From NCBI GenBank assembly GCA_036503555.1, contig DASXWQ010000051.1, positions 62,001 through 126,000 on the forward strand: a stretch of 64,000 bases of DNA, in the 5' to 3' direction. Positions 24,393 through 32,831 of the stretch are shown here, in pieces. The stretch comes from Actinocatenispora sp036503555 (GTDB lineage: Bacteria > Actinomycetota > Actinomycetes > Mycobacteriales > Micromonosporaceae). The notes under the pieces are model-generated. The model ran no database searches, was not told where the DNA came from, and saw only the letters and a program-made list of their open reading frames with translations. Position 1 is the first letter of the stretch; the number at the start of each line of letters is the position of its first letter. Position numbers and translations under genes: made by a program.

Positions 24393-25268
24393 GTGCGTGA
24401 GCTTTCGCTACCCGCCCCCGTCGACCTGCTCGCCCTCGCCCGGCCCTGGTTCTGGCCGGTCTCGCTGGTGCCGTACCACCTGGGCTTCGTGCTGGCCACC
24501 CACTCGCTCGCGCCGTCGGCGGGCGAACTGCTCGGCGCGCTGGTCGTCGGGCCGGTGCTGTGGCTCGCCGTCCTCGCCGACAACGACGCGTACGACCTCG
24601 CCGGCGACCGGCGCAACCCGCGCCGCGCCCGCAGCCCGCTCGTCACCGGGCGCGTCAGCCCCGGCCAGGCCCGCCGCAGCACGTACGCCGCGGGCGCCGT
24701 CGCCGTCCTCGCCGCGTTGCCGCTCGGCCCGCTGTTCGTCGCCGGGGCGGCGGCGGTGCTGCTCGCCAGCCACACGTACAGCGCTCCGCCGGTGCGGTGG
24801 AAGCAGCGGGCCGGCGCCGACGTCGCCCTCAACGCGGTCGCGGTCGGGGCGCTCTGCCCGCTCGCCGGATGGCTTGCCGCCGGGCGGGACGGCGTCGCCG
24901 GCTTCCCGTGGCCGGTGGCGCTGCTCGCCACGCTGGTCGCCGCCGCGCTCTACGTACCGACCACGCTCGTCGACCACGACGCCGACGCCGCCGCCGGATA
25001 CCGCACCCTCGCGGTACGGCTCGGCCCGCGCCGGGCGTACCGCGTCGGGCTCGCCGCGTGGGTCGGCGCCGCCGGGCTGGCCGCGCTGCTCGCCGGCACC
25101 GGAACCGTGCTGCCGCACCGGATGCTGGCCGCCGAACTCGTCCTCGGCCCGGCGTTGACCGCCGCGTACCACCTGCTGTTGCGGCGCGGGGCCAGCATCG
25201 CCCGGATCGGTGCGGTCGCCGCGCTGTTCCTCGTGCCGTGCGCCGCGTTCGCCGCCTGGTACGTCTGA
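24393..25268 (+). CDS. UbiA-family prenyltransferase
   Basis: This 291-residue membrane protein has about nine hydrophobic helices. The first Asp-rich motif is NDAYDLAGD (residues 64-72) and the second is DHDADAAAGYRTL; together they bind Mg-diphosphate. The family joins a prenyl group to an aromatic or other acceptor in quinone, heme or terpenoid pathways. No partner biosynthetic genes are adjacent, so the acceptor is unknown. GTG 24393 is the start. Confidence 0.85.
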   Translation: MRELSLPAPVDLLALARPWFWPVSLVPYHLGFVLATHSLAPSAGELLGALVVGPVLWLAVLADNDAYDLAGDRRNPRRARSPLVTGRVSPGQARRSTYAAGAVAVLAALPLGPLFVAGAAAVLLASHTYSAPPVRWKQRAGADVALNAVAVGALCPLAGWLAAGRDGVAGFPWPVALLATLVAAALYVPTTLVDHDADAAAGYRTLAVRLGPRRAYRVGLAAWVGAAGLAALLAGTGTVLPHRMLAAELVLGPALTAAYHLLLRRGASIARIGAVAALFLVPCAAFAAWYV

Positions 25269-25654
25269 GCGTTTCTACGTCGTTTGGTGGAGTCGGGCCG
25301 GGCCGTCGCGGTTCTACCGTGGGCACGTGCCTGCGCCGCGCGTTCATCGCGGTACGACAGGGCACCGTCGCGGGCGCGACCGGGGGCCGCCGGCCCGGCC
25401 CGCGGTCCCGGCACCGGTGGGCCGTCGAGCGGCCGCCGGGGCCGGGAACGACGGACCGACGCCCCGGCCGGCGACACGCCGCCCGGCGTACGCGCCCGAC
25501 GGTGCCGCACCGACGGTGGCGGATCAACGCGCGGCGCAGGCACGTACCGCGGCGACGACGTTGCGCGCTCGCCGGCACCGGACCCGGTCGTGTGCACAGG
25601 TTCCTCACGTCGTCCGCCCGGGACGTTCGTATCGGCGGCCTAGCGTGGCGCGGC
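25269..25654. other. 386-bp stretch without a gene
   Basis: Between the UbiA gene and the radical SAM gene no open frame has convincing protein character; the open frames are Arg/Pro-rich shadows. The main content is the inverted-repeat element 25325-25545. The region just before the next gene (CGTATCGGCGGCCTAGCGTG) may hold its promoter, with TAGCGT as a weak -10. Confidence 0.6.
25325..25545. repeat. MITE-like element with 20-bp perfect terminal inverted repeats
   Basis: ACGTGCCTGCGCCGCGCGTT at 25325-25344 is the exact reverse complement of 25526-25545. Past the 20-bp ends the arms remain similar for about 50 more bases (both carry GGCACCGTCG after a small gap). No transposase frame is inside and I see no clear target-site duplication. 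It could be a decayed miniature transposable element or a very long RNA hairpin. Confidence 0.6.
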
Positions 25655-27070
25655 ATGAGAGTCACGATGATCCTGCCGGCCCTCACCGAGGCGACCAGCC
25701 CGGTGTTCCGACCGATCAAGTACTCGCTGTTTCCGCCGCTCGGCCTGGCCACGCTCGCCGGGTACCTGCGCGACGACGACGAGGTACGCATCCTCGACGA
25801 GCACGTCGAGCCGCTGCGGCTGGACGACGACCGGCCCGACCTGGCGGTGATCCAGCCGTACATCACGTCCGCGCGCCGGGCGTACGCGCTGGCCGACGCG
25901 TACCGGGCGCGCGGGGTGCACGTGGCGCTGGGCGGGTTGCACGTGACGTCGCTGCCGGACGAGGCGGCGCAACACGCCGACACGGTGTTCGTGGGGCCCG
26001 GCGAGGACACGTGGCCGGTGTTCCTCGCGGACTTCCGGCGTCGCGAGCCGCGGCGGCGGTACGACTCGACGACGCGGACGCTGGCCGGGCTGCCGCCGGT
26101 GCGGCGCGACCTGATCCGCCGGCACCGGTACCTGGTGCCGAACTCGATCGTGGTGTCGCGGGGCTGCCCGCACCACTGCGACTTCTGTTACAAGGACGCG
26201 TTCTTCACCGGCGGGAAGTCCTTCTACACGCAGGCCGTGGACGACGCGCTCGCCGAGATCGACCGACTTCCCGGCCGGCACCTGTACTTCCTCGACGACC
26301 ACCTGCTCGGCAACCGGCGCTTCGCCGAGGCGCTGTTCGCCGGCATGGCCGGGATGGGGCGGGTGTGGCAGGCCGCCGGCACCGTCGACTCGGTGCTCGC
26401 GCCGGGCCTGCTGGAGCGCGCCGTCGACGCCGGGCTGCGCAGCCTGTTCGTCGGCTTCGAATCCGTCAACGACACCAATCTCGCCGCGCAGCGCAAGCGC
26501 CAGAACGTCGGCCGCGACTACGCCGCGGTGGTACGCCGGTTGCACGACGCCGGGGTGATGGTCAACGCCAGCTTCGTGTTCGGCATGGACGGCGACGGCC
26601 CGGACGTGTTCGACCGTACGGTCGGGTGGGCGGTCGCGCAGGGCATCGAGACCGCGACGTTCCACATCATGACGCCGTACCCGGGAACGGCGCTGTACCA
26701 ACGGATGCGGGCCGCGGGCCGGATCCTGTGCGACGACTGGGACGCCTACGACACGCGACACGTGGTGTACCGGCCCGCCGGGCTGACCGCGGCGCAGCTG
26801 GAGGCCGGCTACTGGCGGGCGTACCGGGACTTCTACCGGTGGTCGGCGATCCGGCGCGGCGCCGCGACCCACGAGCTCCGCCGCGACCGGCTGCGCCACC
26901 TGGCGTACTCGGGCGGTTGGAAGAAGCTGGAACCGTTGTGGCACCTGCTGATCCGCACCGGTCAGGTCACTCGGGCGCTGCCGATGCTGGAGTCCCTGCT
27001 CGGCAGCTTCGGTGCCCGCCGCTCACCGCGTACCGCGGCGGTACCGTCCGACGCGAGGCAGGCCGCCTGA
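25655..27070 (+). CDS. Radical SAM protein with N-terminal B12-binding-like domain
   Basis: This 471-residue protein has residues 1-140 matching the cobalamin-binding-like domain of the B12-binding radical SAM class (FPPLGLATLAGYLRDD, VALGGLHVTSLPDEA), although the usual DxHxxG is not conserved. The 4Fe-4S motif is C171-PHH-C175-DF-C178. Later parts match the Elp3-type SAM barrel (FVGFESVNDTNLAAQRKRQN, HIMTPYPGTALYQRM). ATG 25655 starts the gene. Such enzymes perform methylation, ring contraction or similar radical steps. It stands alone, so the substrate is unknown. Confidence 0.88.
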   Translation: MRVTMILPALTEATSPVFRPIKYSLFPPLGLATLAGYLRDDDEVRILDEHVEPLRLDDDRPDLAVIQPYITSARRAYALADAYRARGVHVALGGLHVTSLPDEAAQHADTVFVGPGEDTWPVFLADFRRREPRRRYDSTTRTLAGLPPVRRDLIRRHRYLVPNSIVVSRGCPHHCDFCYKDAFFTGGKSFYTQAVDDALAEIDRLPGRHLYFLDDHLLGNRRFAEALFAGMAGMGRVWQAAGTVDSVLAPGLLERAVDAGLRSLFVGFESVNDTNLAAQRKRQNVGRDYAAVVRRLHDAGVMVNASFVFGMDGDGPDVFDRTVGWAVAQGIETATFHIMTPYPGTALYQRMRAAGRILCDDWDAYDTRHVVYRPAGLTAAQLEAGYWRAYRDFYRWSAIRRGAATHELRRDRLRHLAYSGGWKKLEPLWHLLIRTGQVTRALPMLESLLGSFGARRSPRTAAVPSDARQAA

Positions 27071-27074
27071 CCCC

Positions 27075-27106
27075 GCATCCCCGGTGCCGGCCGGCACCGG
27101 GGATGC
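27075..27106. terminator. 32-bp perfect palindrome, bidirectional terminator
   Basis: GCATCCCCGGTGCCGG at 27075-27090 is followed without a loop by its exact reverse complement (27091-27106). It lies between the convergent radical SAM and M23 peptidase genes, 4 and 10 bases from their stop codons, and should form a very stable hairpin from either strand. Confidence 0.88.
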
Positions 27107-27116
27107 CCGCCGCGGG

Positions 27117-27986
27117 TCAGCCCTTGCCGCCGTCGCGGATGATGTCGACGCCGTGCTTCGTCAGGAACGGCAACGGGTTGAACGGCACGCCGTGTCGGCG
27201 CATCTCGAAGTGCAGGTGCGGTCCGTTCGAGTCGCCGCTGTTGCCGGAGTACGCGATGAGCTGGCCGGCGCGCACGTGCTGCCCGGTGTGGACGACGACG
27301 CGCGACGCGTGCCCGTAGACGGTGGCGACGCCGCCGCCGTTCTCGATGCCGACGGCCTTGCCGTAGCCGTCGTACTGGCCGGCGATGCTCACGCGGCCGG
27401 AGTGCGCGGCGTGGATCGGGGTCTTCATCGGTACGGCCAGGTCGACGCCGGCGTGCAGCACGCCCCAGCGCTCACCGAACGTGGAGCTGACCCAGTAGTG
27501 CTTCGCGGTGACGGGGAGCTGCCAGGCCGGCGGCGGGCCGGCCTTCTTCGGCTTCGCCGCGGGCTTCTTCGCGGACTTCGGGGCGGCGGGCTTCGTCGGC
27601 GCGGCAGGCCTCGCCGGCGGCGCCGCGGCCTCCGGCGCACGGTCCTGGCCGCGGTCGGCGCGGTCCTGCTGGGTGAGCGCGGCCCGGTCCGCCTGGTACC
27701 CGGCGGCGTGGCTGGGCTGGCTGGGCGAGGTGAGGCTGGCGGTGGTCACGGCGGCGCCGAGGGCGACGGCGGCGAGGGCGGCCATGCCGATGCCGCGGCG
27801 GGCCGGGTTGCGCCAGCTCTGCCGGGTCCACGCGGCGCCGCGCAGCCCGTGGCGCCGCCACCACCACGGGTCGCCGGCGCGGTCGCGCACGGTCTCGGCA
27901 TAACGGCGCCACGGCAGCGACCGCAGTGCGAGCAGGCGTCGGGTGATCTGGTCGAGGGCACGGAACAACATCGACAGGGGGTTCAT
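27117..27986 (-). CDS. M23-family metallopeptidase, membrane-anchored
   Basis: This 289-residue protein has a Trp/Arg-rich cytoplasmic start, one membrane segment (GIGMAALAAVALGAAVTTAS), a Lys/Pro/Ala linker and a C-terminal LytM/M23 domain. The zinc ligands and catalytic His are in LHAGVDLAVP and HLHFEM. It should cut peptidoglycan cross-links outside the cell. ATG 27986 is used because upstream open sequence is non-coding in character. The first ~70 residues before the membrane span are longer than usual, which suggests a cytoplasmic partner. Confidence 0.88.
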   Translation of the reverse strand: MNPLSMLFRALDQITRRLLALRSLPWRRYAETVRDRAGDPWWWRRHGLRGAAWTRQSWRNPARRGIGMAALAAVALGAAVTTASLTSPSQPSHAAGYQADRAALTQQDRADRGQDRAPEAAAPPARPAAPTKPAAPKSAKKPAAKPKKAGPPPAWQLPVTAKHYWVSSTFGERWGVLHAGVDLAVPMKTPIHAAHSGRVSIAGQYDGYGKAVGIENGGGVATVYGHASRVVVHTGQHVRAGQLIAYSGNSGDSNGPHLHFEMRRHGVPFNPLPFLTKHGVDIIRDGGKG

Positions 27987-28408
27987 GGTGGGGGTGTCCT
28001 TTGTCGGCGGCTCGGGCGCGGCGACTCTCGCGACGTCGACGCAGGGGTCGACCCGAGATGCTGGTGTCCTGCGCGTCCCGGCGGGCGGGACGCGGCCTCG
28101 CCGCGGGCCGGTCGGTACGTGACCCGACGGCAGCGCCACCGTAGACGGAATGTGAGCGGCCGCGTGCTCCGTACGCGGCAAAACGCACCGTTGCGTGGTA
28201 CGCGGGGATTGCTTCGCCCGCTTTGGTGCCGGTATGCCCCGTGGGTTGTGCGTCACACGGTGACGGCAACCTCATGCGTACGTGTGATCACGCCCCGGTG
28301 ATCTTCGCTGTCGTACCGCCGGTTGCCGCGCCACCCGGGCCGGACGCGCCGCGGCCGGAGCGGGCGTCGACGCCCCCTCCGGCCGCTTCCTTGCGTTGCC
28401 GGGTGCCG
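27987..28408. other. 422-bp stretch without a gene
   Basis: This lies between the M23 and P450 genes, both on the minus strand. It holds the 28351-28386 hairpin and, presumably, the M23 promoter. I compared the leader by eye with the ydaO/c-di-AMP riboswitch that precedes many actinobacterial cell-wall hydrolase genes and did not find its conserved blocks. Nothing else is recognised. Confidence 0.5.
28351..28386. terminator. Hairpin terminator downstream of the P450 gene
   Basis: GCGGCCGGAGCGGGCGTC (28351-28368) pairs with 28369-28386 with one mismatch in 18, with no spacer between the arms. It begins 23 bases beyond the P450 stop on the minus strand and can act on either strand. Confidence 0.75.
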
Positions 28409-29734
28409 TTACCGGCCGGTGAACCTGGCGCCGAGCCGGGCCCACCAGCCGCGCCGCTGGGCACTGTCGGTCTGGTCGGGCACCGGCGCTACCGGACGCG
28501 GGCTGTCCGGGGTGAACTGCACCGGCAGGTCCACCAGTCCCCGGATGAACTGCGAGGGACGCCACTGGAACTGGTCGGCCGAGGCGGCCAGGCGCAGCGT
28601 CGGTACCCGGCGCAGCAACTGGCTGATGCCGGTGGTGACGATGGTGCGGGCGGTGTCCTCGCACGGGCAGCGGTGCGGCCCGGCGCCCCAGGACAGGTAC
28701 GCCCGGTTCACCTTGGTGGAGCGGGCCAGCTGGTCGCTGCCGCCGAGGATCGGGTCGCCGTGCGAGGCGGCCAAGCCCATGATCACGCCTTCGCCGGCGC
28801 GGATCGGTACGCCGCCGATCTCGGTGTCGGCGCGGGCGTAGCGGGCCGGCAGGATCGGGATCGGCGGGTCGCTCCACAGGACGCGGTTGATGGCCTCCTC
28901 GACGAGCTCGCCGGACCGGGCGGAGGCCGCGCGGAAGTCCCGGTCGGACAGCAGCGCCAGCAGCGTGTTGCCGATCAGGTGCGTGGTCGGGTCGCTGTTG
29001 CCGAGCGCGGTCTGGATCAGGCCGTGCACGACCTCCTCGTCGTTCAGCGCCGACGGGTGGTGAATCATCCACGACGGAAGGTCCTCGCCCGGCTCGCGCC
29101 GCTTCTGCGCGACGAGTTCGGCGAAGTATCCGGCGATCTGCTCGTTGGCGGCGTTGGCCGTGTTCTCGTCGGAGGTCCAGATCGCGCGCGACATCTCGAC
29201 GAGCATGAAGCCGTCCCGGTCGTCCCGGCCGAACAGCCGGTTCAGCGCCAGGATCGGCACCCAGATCGCGTACTGCTCGATCAGGTCGGCGGTGCCGTCG
29301 GCGATGAACCGGTCGATCAGGCCGTCGCACACGTCGCGGACGTCGTTGACCAGCTTCGGCAGGTTGATCTTGGCCATGGCGTCGGTCAGCGGCGCCCGCA
29401 GCCGCTGGTGTTCCGGACCGTCGGCGGACAGCAGGTTCGGCCGGTAGCCGAAGATCGGCCAGAGCGGCGAGCTCGGCGTCATCCGACCCTCGACGATCTC
29501 GCGCCAGATCCGCGGATCACGCGCGAAGAGGGCGGGATTGCGCAGTACCGTCAGGTTCTCGTTGAATCCGACGAGGAGCCAGGCCGCGACCCCGGGCTCC
29601 ACCTCGATCGGCACCACCGATCCGTGTTTGGCCCGCATCGCCTCGTAGACACGATTGGGGTCGCTCGTGTTGTCCGGCAATGTCGTCGTACTGCCCGTCC
29701 AGGGGCAGCCGCCCCGCTCGTTGCGGTCAAGCAC
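28409..29734 (-). CDS. Cytochrome P450 lacking the EXXR motif (CYP157-like)
   Basis: This 441-residue protein starts at GTG 29734 with CGGAG upstream; an earlier ATG has no ribosome-binding site. The heme-ligand loop is LSWGAGPHRCPCED (Cys356), and the I-helix reads LGNSDPTTHLIGNTL. The K-helix reads EEAINRVLWSDPP, so the Glu and Arg of EXXR are missing and an NRVLW block stands where CYP157 proteins have EQSLW. CYP157 and relatives usually lie in conservon operons beside small GTPase genes; none is here. The fold and heme ligand suggest a real P450, but its activity is uncertain. Confidence 0.88.
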   Translation of the reverse strand: MLDRNERGGCPWTGSTTTLPDNTSDPNRVYEAMRAKHGSVVPIEVEPGVAAWLLVGFNENLTVLRNPALFARDPRIWREIVEGRMTPSSPLWPIFGYRPNLLSADGPEHQRLRAPLTDAMAKINLPKLVNDVRDVCDGLIDRFIADGTADLIEQYAIWVPILALNRLFGRDDRDGFMLVEMSRAIWTSDENTANAANEQIAGYFAELVAQKRREPGEDLPSWMIHHPSALNDEEVVHGLIQTALGNSDPTTHLIGNTLLALLSDRDFRAASARSGELVEEAINRVLWSDPPIPILPARYARADTEIGGVPIRAGEGVIMGLAASHGDPILGGSDQLARSTKVNRAYLSWGAGPHRCPCEDTARTIVTTGISQLLRRVPTLRLAASADQFQWRPSQFIRGLVDLPVQFTPDSPRPVAPVPDQTDSAQRRGWWARLGARFTGR

Positions 29735-29962
29735 AGACTGTCTCCGTATCCGGTGTACTGCGTGATTTCGCGTCAACATGCTAGACGGGTCCAGCGGTTC
29801 ATCGGGTGGGTGCGTGGCCCTGGGGTCGGGCGGTGACTGCAGATGGCGAAAACCGACCCTGGGCGGGCGTCGACTCGCCGAGCGGAACCTCCGGTGCGCA
29901 ACAGTCGTACGGCGAGATGCGGTCCGCCGCGCCCGCACGGTGACCGACGGTCCGCGGGCAAT

Positions 29963-31372
29963 CTACCGTCCGTCGCCGGCGAGGGCGGCGAGCGGGATCG
30001 GCTTGACCGGCGGGCGCGCCGTGTACGCGCCGACCTCGGTGATCGTCCGGCCCGTCTCGGCGGCGACCAGTGCGCACACCGCCGGCTGGCAGGACCGGCC
30101 CTGGCACAGCCCCATACCGGCCCGTGTCACCAGCTTCACCGCGTTGGCGGTACCCAGGTGCGGGTGCTCGCGCAACGTCGCGCGCACGGTCCCGGCGGTG
30201 ACCTCCTCGCACCGGCAGAGCACGGTGTCGTCGTCCGGCGCCGTCGGCTCGGGCGGCGGGAACGCGGCGGCGACGGCCGCGGCGAAGCGGCGACGGCGGC
30301 GCAGCTCCCGGCGTACCGGGCGGGCCAGGCGTGCGGCCCGGTCCGGTGGCAGCAGGCCGAGGTCGGCGAGCAGCCCGAGCGCGGCGAGCCGGCCCTCGCA
30401 GACGGCCTGGTCGGCCCCGGCAACGCCGGTGATCTCGCCGGCCACCGACACGCGCGGCACGCTGCCGCGCTGCCACCGGTCGTGCGTCACGACCCAACCG
30501 CCGGCGGCCGGGTCGTGCCGCACCGCACAGCCGGCCTGCCGGGCCAGCTCCGTCGACGGTACGAAGCCGTACCCGAGGGCGAGCACGTCGGCCGGCACCC
30601 GGCGCACCGCACCGTCCACATCGGACAGTACGACCGCGGCGAGGTCACCGGCGGCGCCGGCCTCGGCCCGCACGACCCGGGTACCGAACCGCACCGGTAC
30701 GCCGGCCCGCCGCAACGTCCGCAGCGCGTGCGCCGCCTCGCGTACCTTGCCGGGGTCGCCGGCGACGGCGGGCAGGGCGCGCAACGCCGGCCGCGGCCGG
30801 CGCAGGAACGCCACCTCGGCCACGTCGGCACTGGCGGCGACCAGCTGCGCGGCGACGACCAGCAGCAGCGGGTGCGCGCCGGCCAGCACGTACCGCCGGC
30901 CGGGCAGCAGGTGCGCCGACTTGACGAACACCTGCACGCCGCCGGCGGTCAGCACCCCCGGCAGGGTCCACCCTTCGAACGGCACCGGCAGGTCGTACGC
31001 GCCGGCCGTGAGCAGCAGCGCGCCCGGCCGTACCGTGCGCGTGCCGTCCGGCCGGTGCACCGCCAGCCGCAGCGGCCCCGACTCGCCGGGATCGCCCGGT
31101 GCGGCGTACTCGTCGAGCCCGGCGTGCCCGCCGAAGACGCCCCAGGCCGTGGTGCGCCACCACCACGTGACGTCGGTACGGTCGGCCACGGCGAGCAGTT
31201 CCCGGCCCGGCGCGGCGGCCGTGCCGGTGAAGCCGGCCGGCGGCTGCCGGTGGATCTGGCCCCCGGCGCGTGCCTGCTCGTCGACGACCAGCACCCGCGC
31301 GCCGTGCGTGGCGAGCACGTCGACCGCCGCCAGCCCGGCCGGTCCCGCGCCGACCACCGCCACGTCATACAC
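29963..31372 (-). CDS. FAD/NAD(P)-binding oxidoreductase, HcnB/OoxA-type alpha subunit with BFD-like 2Fe-2S domain
   Basis: This 469-residue protein has an N-terminal FAD motif (YDVAVVGAGPAGLAAVDVLA), a second nucleotide domain and a C-terminal BFD-like cluster site (LCRCEEV ... GMGLCQGRSC). This is the large subunit of HcnABC-type complexes: cyanide synthase, opine oxidase and D-hydroxyproline dehydrogenase. GTG 31372 overlaps the end of the 2Fe-2S gene by eight bases. With the next two genes it forms the three-subunit complex, oxidising a secondary-amine carbon to an imine and passing electrons to the membrane. Confidence 0.88.
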   Translation of the reverse strand: MYDVAVVGAGPAGLAAVDVLATHGARVLVVDEQARAGGQIHRQPPAGFTGTAAAPGRELLAVADRTDVTWWWRTTAWGVFGGHAGLDEYAAPGDPGESGPLRLAVHRPDGTRTVRPGALLLTAGAYDLPVPFEGWTLPGVLTAGGVQVFVKSAHLLPGRRYVLAGAHPLLLVVAAQLVAASADVAEVAFLRRPRPALRALPAVAGDPGKVREAAHALRTLRRAGVPVRFGTRVVRAEAGAAGDLAAVVLSDVDGAVRRVPADVLALGYGFVPSTELARQAGCAVRHDPAAGGWVVTHDRWQRGSVPRVSVAGEITGVAGADQAVCEGRLAALGLLADLGLLPPDRAARLARPVRRELRRRRRFAAAVAAAFPPPEPTAPDDDTVLCRCEEVTAGTVRATLREHPHLGTANAVKLVTRAGMGLCQGRSCQPAVCALVAAETGRTITEVGAYTARPPVKPIPLAALAGDGR

Positions 31373-31652
31373 CGGTACGCACCCGCATCCCGGCCCGCAC
31401 GTCTGTCAGGCAGGACCGGACCGCCGGCACCCCGTCGACGCTCACCACGCACTCGAAGCAGACACCCATGTTGCAGTACGGCCCCCGCGGGGCGCCGCCG
31501 CCGGTGCGCCGCACCGCGCGGTACCCGGCGGCGAGCAGCGCGGCGGCCAGCGGCTCGCCCGGGTACGCCGGGACGTCGCGGCCGTCGACCGTGATCGTCA
31601 CCGGCGCCGGCCGGCGTACGTCGTCGAGTCGGTGCGCGCCGCGCTCAGACAA
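31365..31652 (-). CDS. 2Fe-2S ferredoxin-like subunit (HcnA/gamma type)
   Basis: This protein of about 95 residues has ferredoxin-fold cysteines in GPYCNMGVCFECVVSVDG and RSCLTDVRAGM, typical of the small subunit of opine-oxidase and D-hydroxyproline-dehydrogenase complexes. The start is uncertain: TTG 31652 overlaps the upstream stop and gives a family-like N-terminus, while GTG 31601 gives a shorter protein. It lies between, and overlaps, the two flavoprotein genes, so the three subunits are made together. Confidence 0.82.
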   Translation of the reverse strand: MSERGAHRLDDVRRPAPVTITVDGRDVPAYPGEPLAAALLAAGYRAVRRTGGGAPRGPYCNMGVCFECVVSVDGVPAVRSCLTDVRAGMRVRTGV

Positions 31653-32829
31653 AGTTGAGGAATCCGAACCGGGCGGGCGAGTACGCGTCGAGCGGGAGCG
31701 ACGCCTCACCGGTGAGCAGGGTCTCGGCCAGCAGTCGGGCGTATGTGGGGCCGAGGGTGAACGCCGACCCGCCGGTGGCGACGAACAGCCCGGGGCGGCG
31801 CGGTACGGCACCGAGGACCGGCAGCTGGTCGGGGGTGAGCGTGGTCGCGCCTGACCAGCAGCGCAGCACCGGGAGCCGGAGCACGGCGGGGACGACCCGG
31901 GCCGCGTCGGCGTTGCCGAGAAGCGACTCGTACCGCAGCTCGGGCGCGGACTCCAGGTCGACGCGGCCGGCGACGGTGCGGAACTTCGCCGGCCAGCCGC
32001 CGCCGACGAGCACGTTGCCGGCGGCGGTCTGCTTCATCGACAGCCGCTTTCCGATGTGCTGCACCAGATGCGGAAGGAACGGCGCGGTCGGTGCGGTGGC
32101 CGTCATGGACAGCGCGACGGGCACCACCGGCAGCCGGATGTCGGCCATCGCGGCGATCTCGGCGGTCCACACCCCGCCCGCCGCGACGACCGCGCCTGCC
32201 GTCAGCCCGCCGCCCGGGTTGTCGACGGCCGCGGATTCCACTGTGGACAGTCGCCAGCCGGTCGCGGTGCGGGCCAGGCCCACCAGCCGGGTACCGGTGC
32301 GCAGCTCGGCGCCGTGCCGGGCGGCGGCCCGGGCGTACGCGAGGGTGACGAGACGGGGGTCGGCCTTGCCCTCGCCGGGCGCGTACGCGGCGGCGAGCAC
32401 GCTGTCCGCCAGGTACGGCGCGAGCCCGCGCAGCTCCGCGCCGGTCAGCACGCTGACATCGAGCCCGTGCCGGCGTTCCAGGGATGCCTTGCGCCGCAGG
32501 CGATCCAGCTCGTCGGAGGTCTCGGCGAGCATCAGCCCGCCGGGCCGGACCACGCCGACCGGCGTGCCCAGCTCGTCGGCGAGGCCCGCCCACGCCCGCT
32601 GCGCGTCGAGGTGCAGTGGCAACGCCCGCGCGGCCCGCTCGGCCGCCGCGTCCCCGTCGGCCACCATCCGGTGTTCGAGCTGGAAGTGCAGGCTGCCCGC
32701 GTTCTGCCCGGACGCGTGCCGGTTGAGCTGGTCCTTCTCCAGCAGCACGACCCGCGCGCCGGCCTTCGCCACGTGGTACGCGACCGCGCAGCCGAGCAGA
32801 CCGCCACCGACCACCGCCACGTCGTACAT
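31645..32829 (-). CDS. DAO-family FAD oxidoreductase, HcnC/beta subunit type
   Basis: This 394-residue protein has the glycine-oxidase/D-amino-acid-oxidase-type FAD fold: YDVAVVGGGLLGCAVAYHVA at the start, SGQNAGSLHF for the flavin loop, and VATGGSAFTLGPTYARLLAE near the end. It is the substrate-oxidising subunit, presumably acting on a cyclic or N-substituted D-amino acid. ATG 32829 is two bases from the DHDPS-family gene stop. Confidence 0.88.
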   Translation of the reverse strand: MYDVAVVGGGLLGCAVAYHVAKAGARVVLLEKDQLNRHASGQNAGSLHFQLEHRMVADGDAAAERAARALPLHLDAQRAWAGLADELGTPVGVVRPGGLMLAETSDELDRLRRKASLERRHGLDVSVLTGAELRGLAPYLADSVLAAAYAPGEGKADPRLVTLAYARAAARHGAELRTGTRLVGLARTATGWRLSTVESAAVDNPGGGLTAGAVVAAGGVWTAEIAAMADIRLPVVPVALSMTATAPTAPFLPHLVQHIGKRLSMKQTAAGNVLVGGGWPAKFRTVAGRVDLESAPELRYESLLGNADAARVVPAVLRLPVLRCWSGATTLTPDQLPVLGAVPRRPGLFVATGGSAFTLGPTYARLLAETLLTGEASLPLDAYSPARFGFLNFV

Positions 32830-32831
32830 TG

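Noticed and set aside
24560..25654. N-terminal extension of the radical SAM gene reaching back through the UbiA gene
   Set aside because: The sequence before ATG 25655 is Arg-rich low complexity in another frame of UbiA; the B12-binding-like fold begins at MRVTMILPAL.
27987..28271. ydaO/c-di-AMP riboswitch before the M23 peptidase
   Set aside because: The conserved blocks of that riboswitch could not be found by eye on the minus strand; a covariance-model search would settle it.
24393..29734. Secondary-metabolite cluster from UbiA, radical SAM and P450 genes
   Set aside because: The genes are on different strands, separated by terminators and a cell-wall peptidase, with no scaffold synthase.
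29735..29779. ATG 29779 as the P450 start
   Set aside because: There is no Shine-Dalgarno; GTG 29734 has CGGAG at proper spacing and gives a family-like N-terminus.
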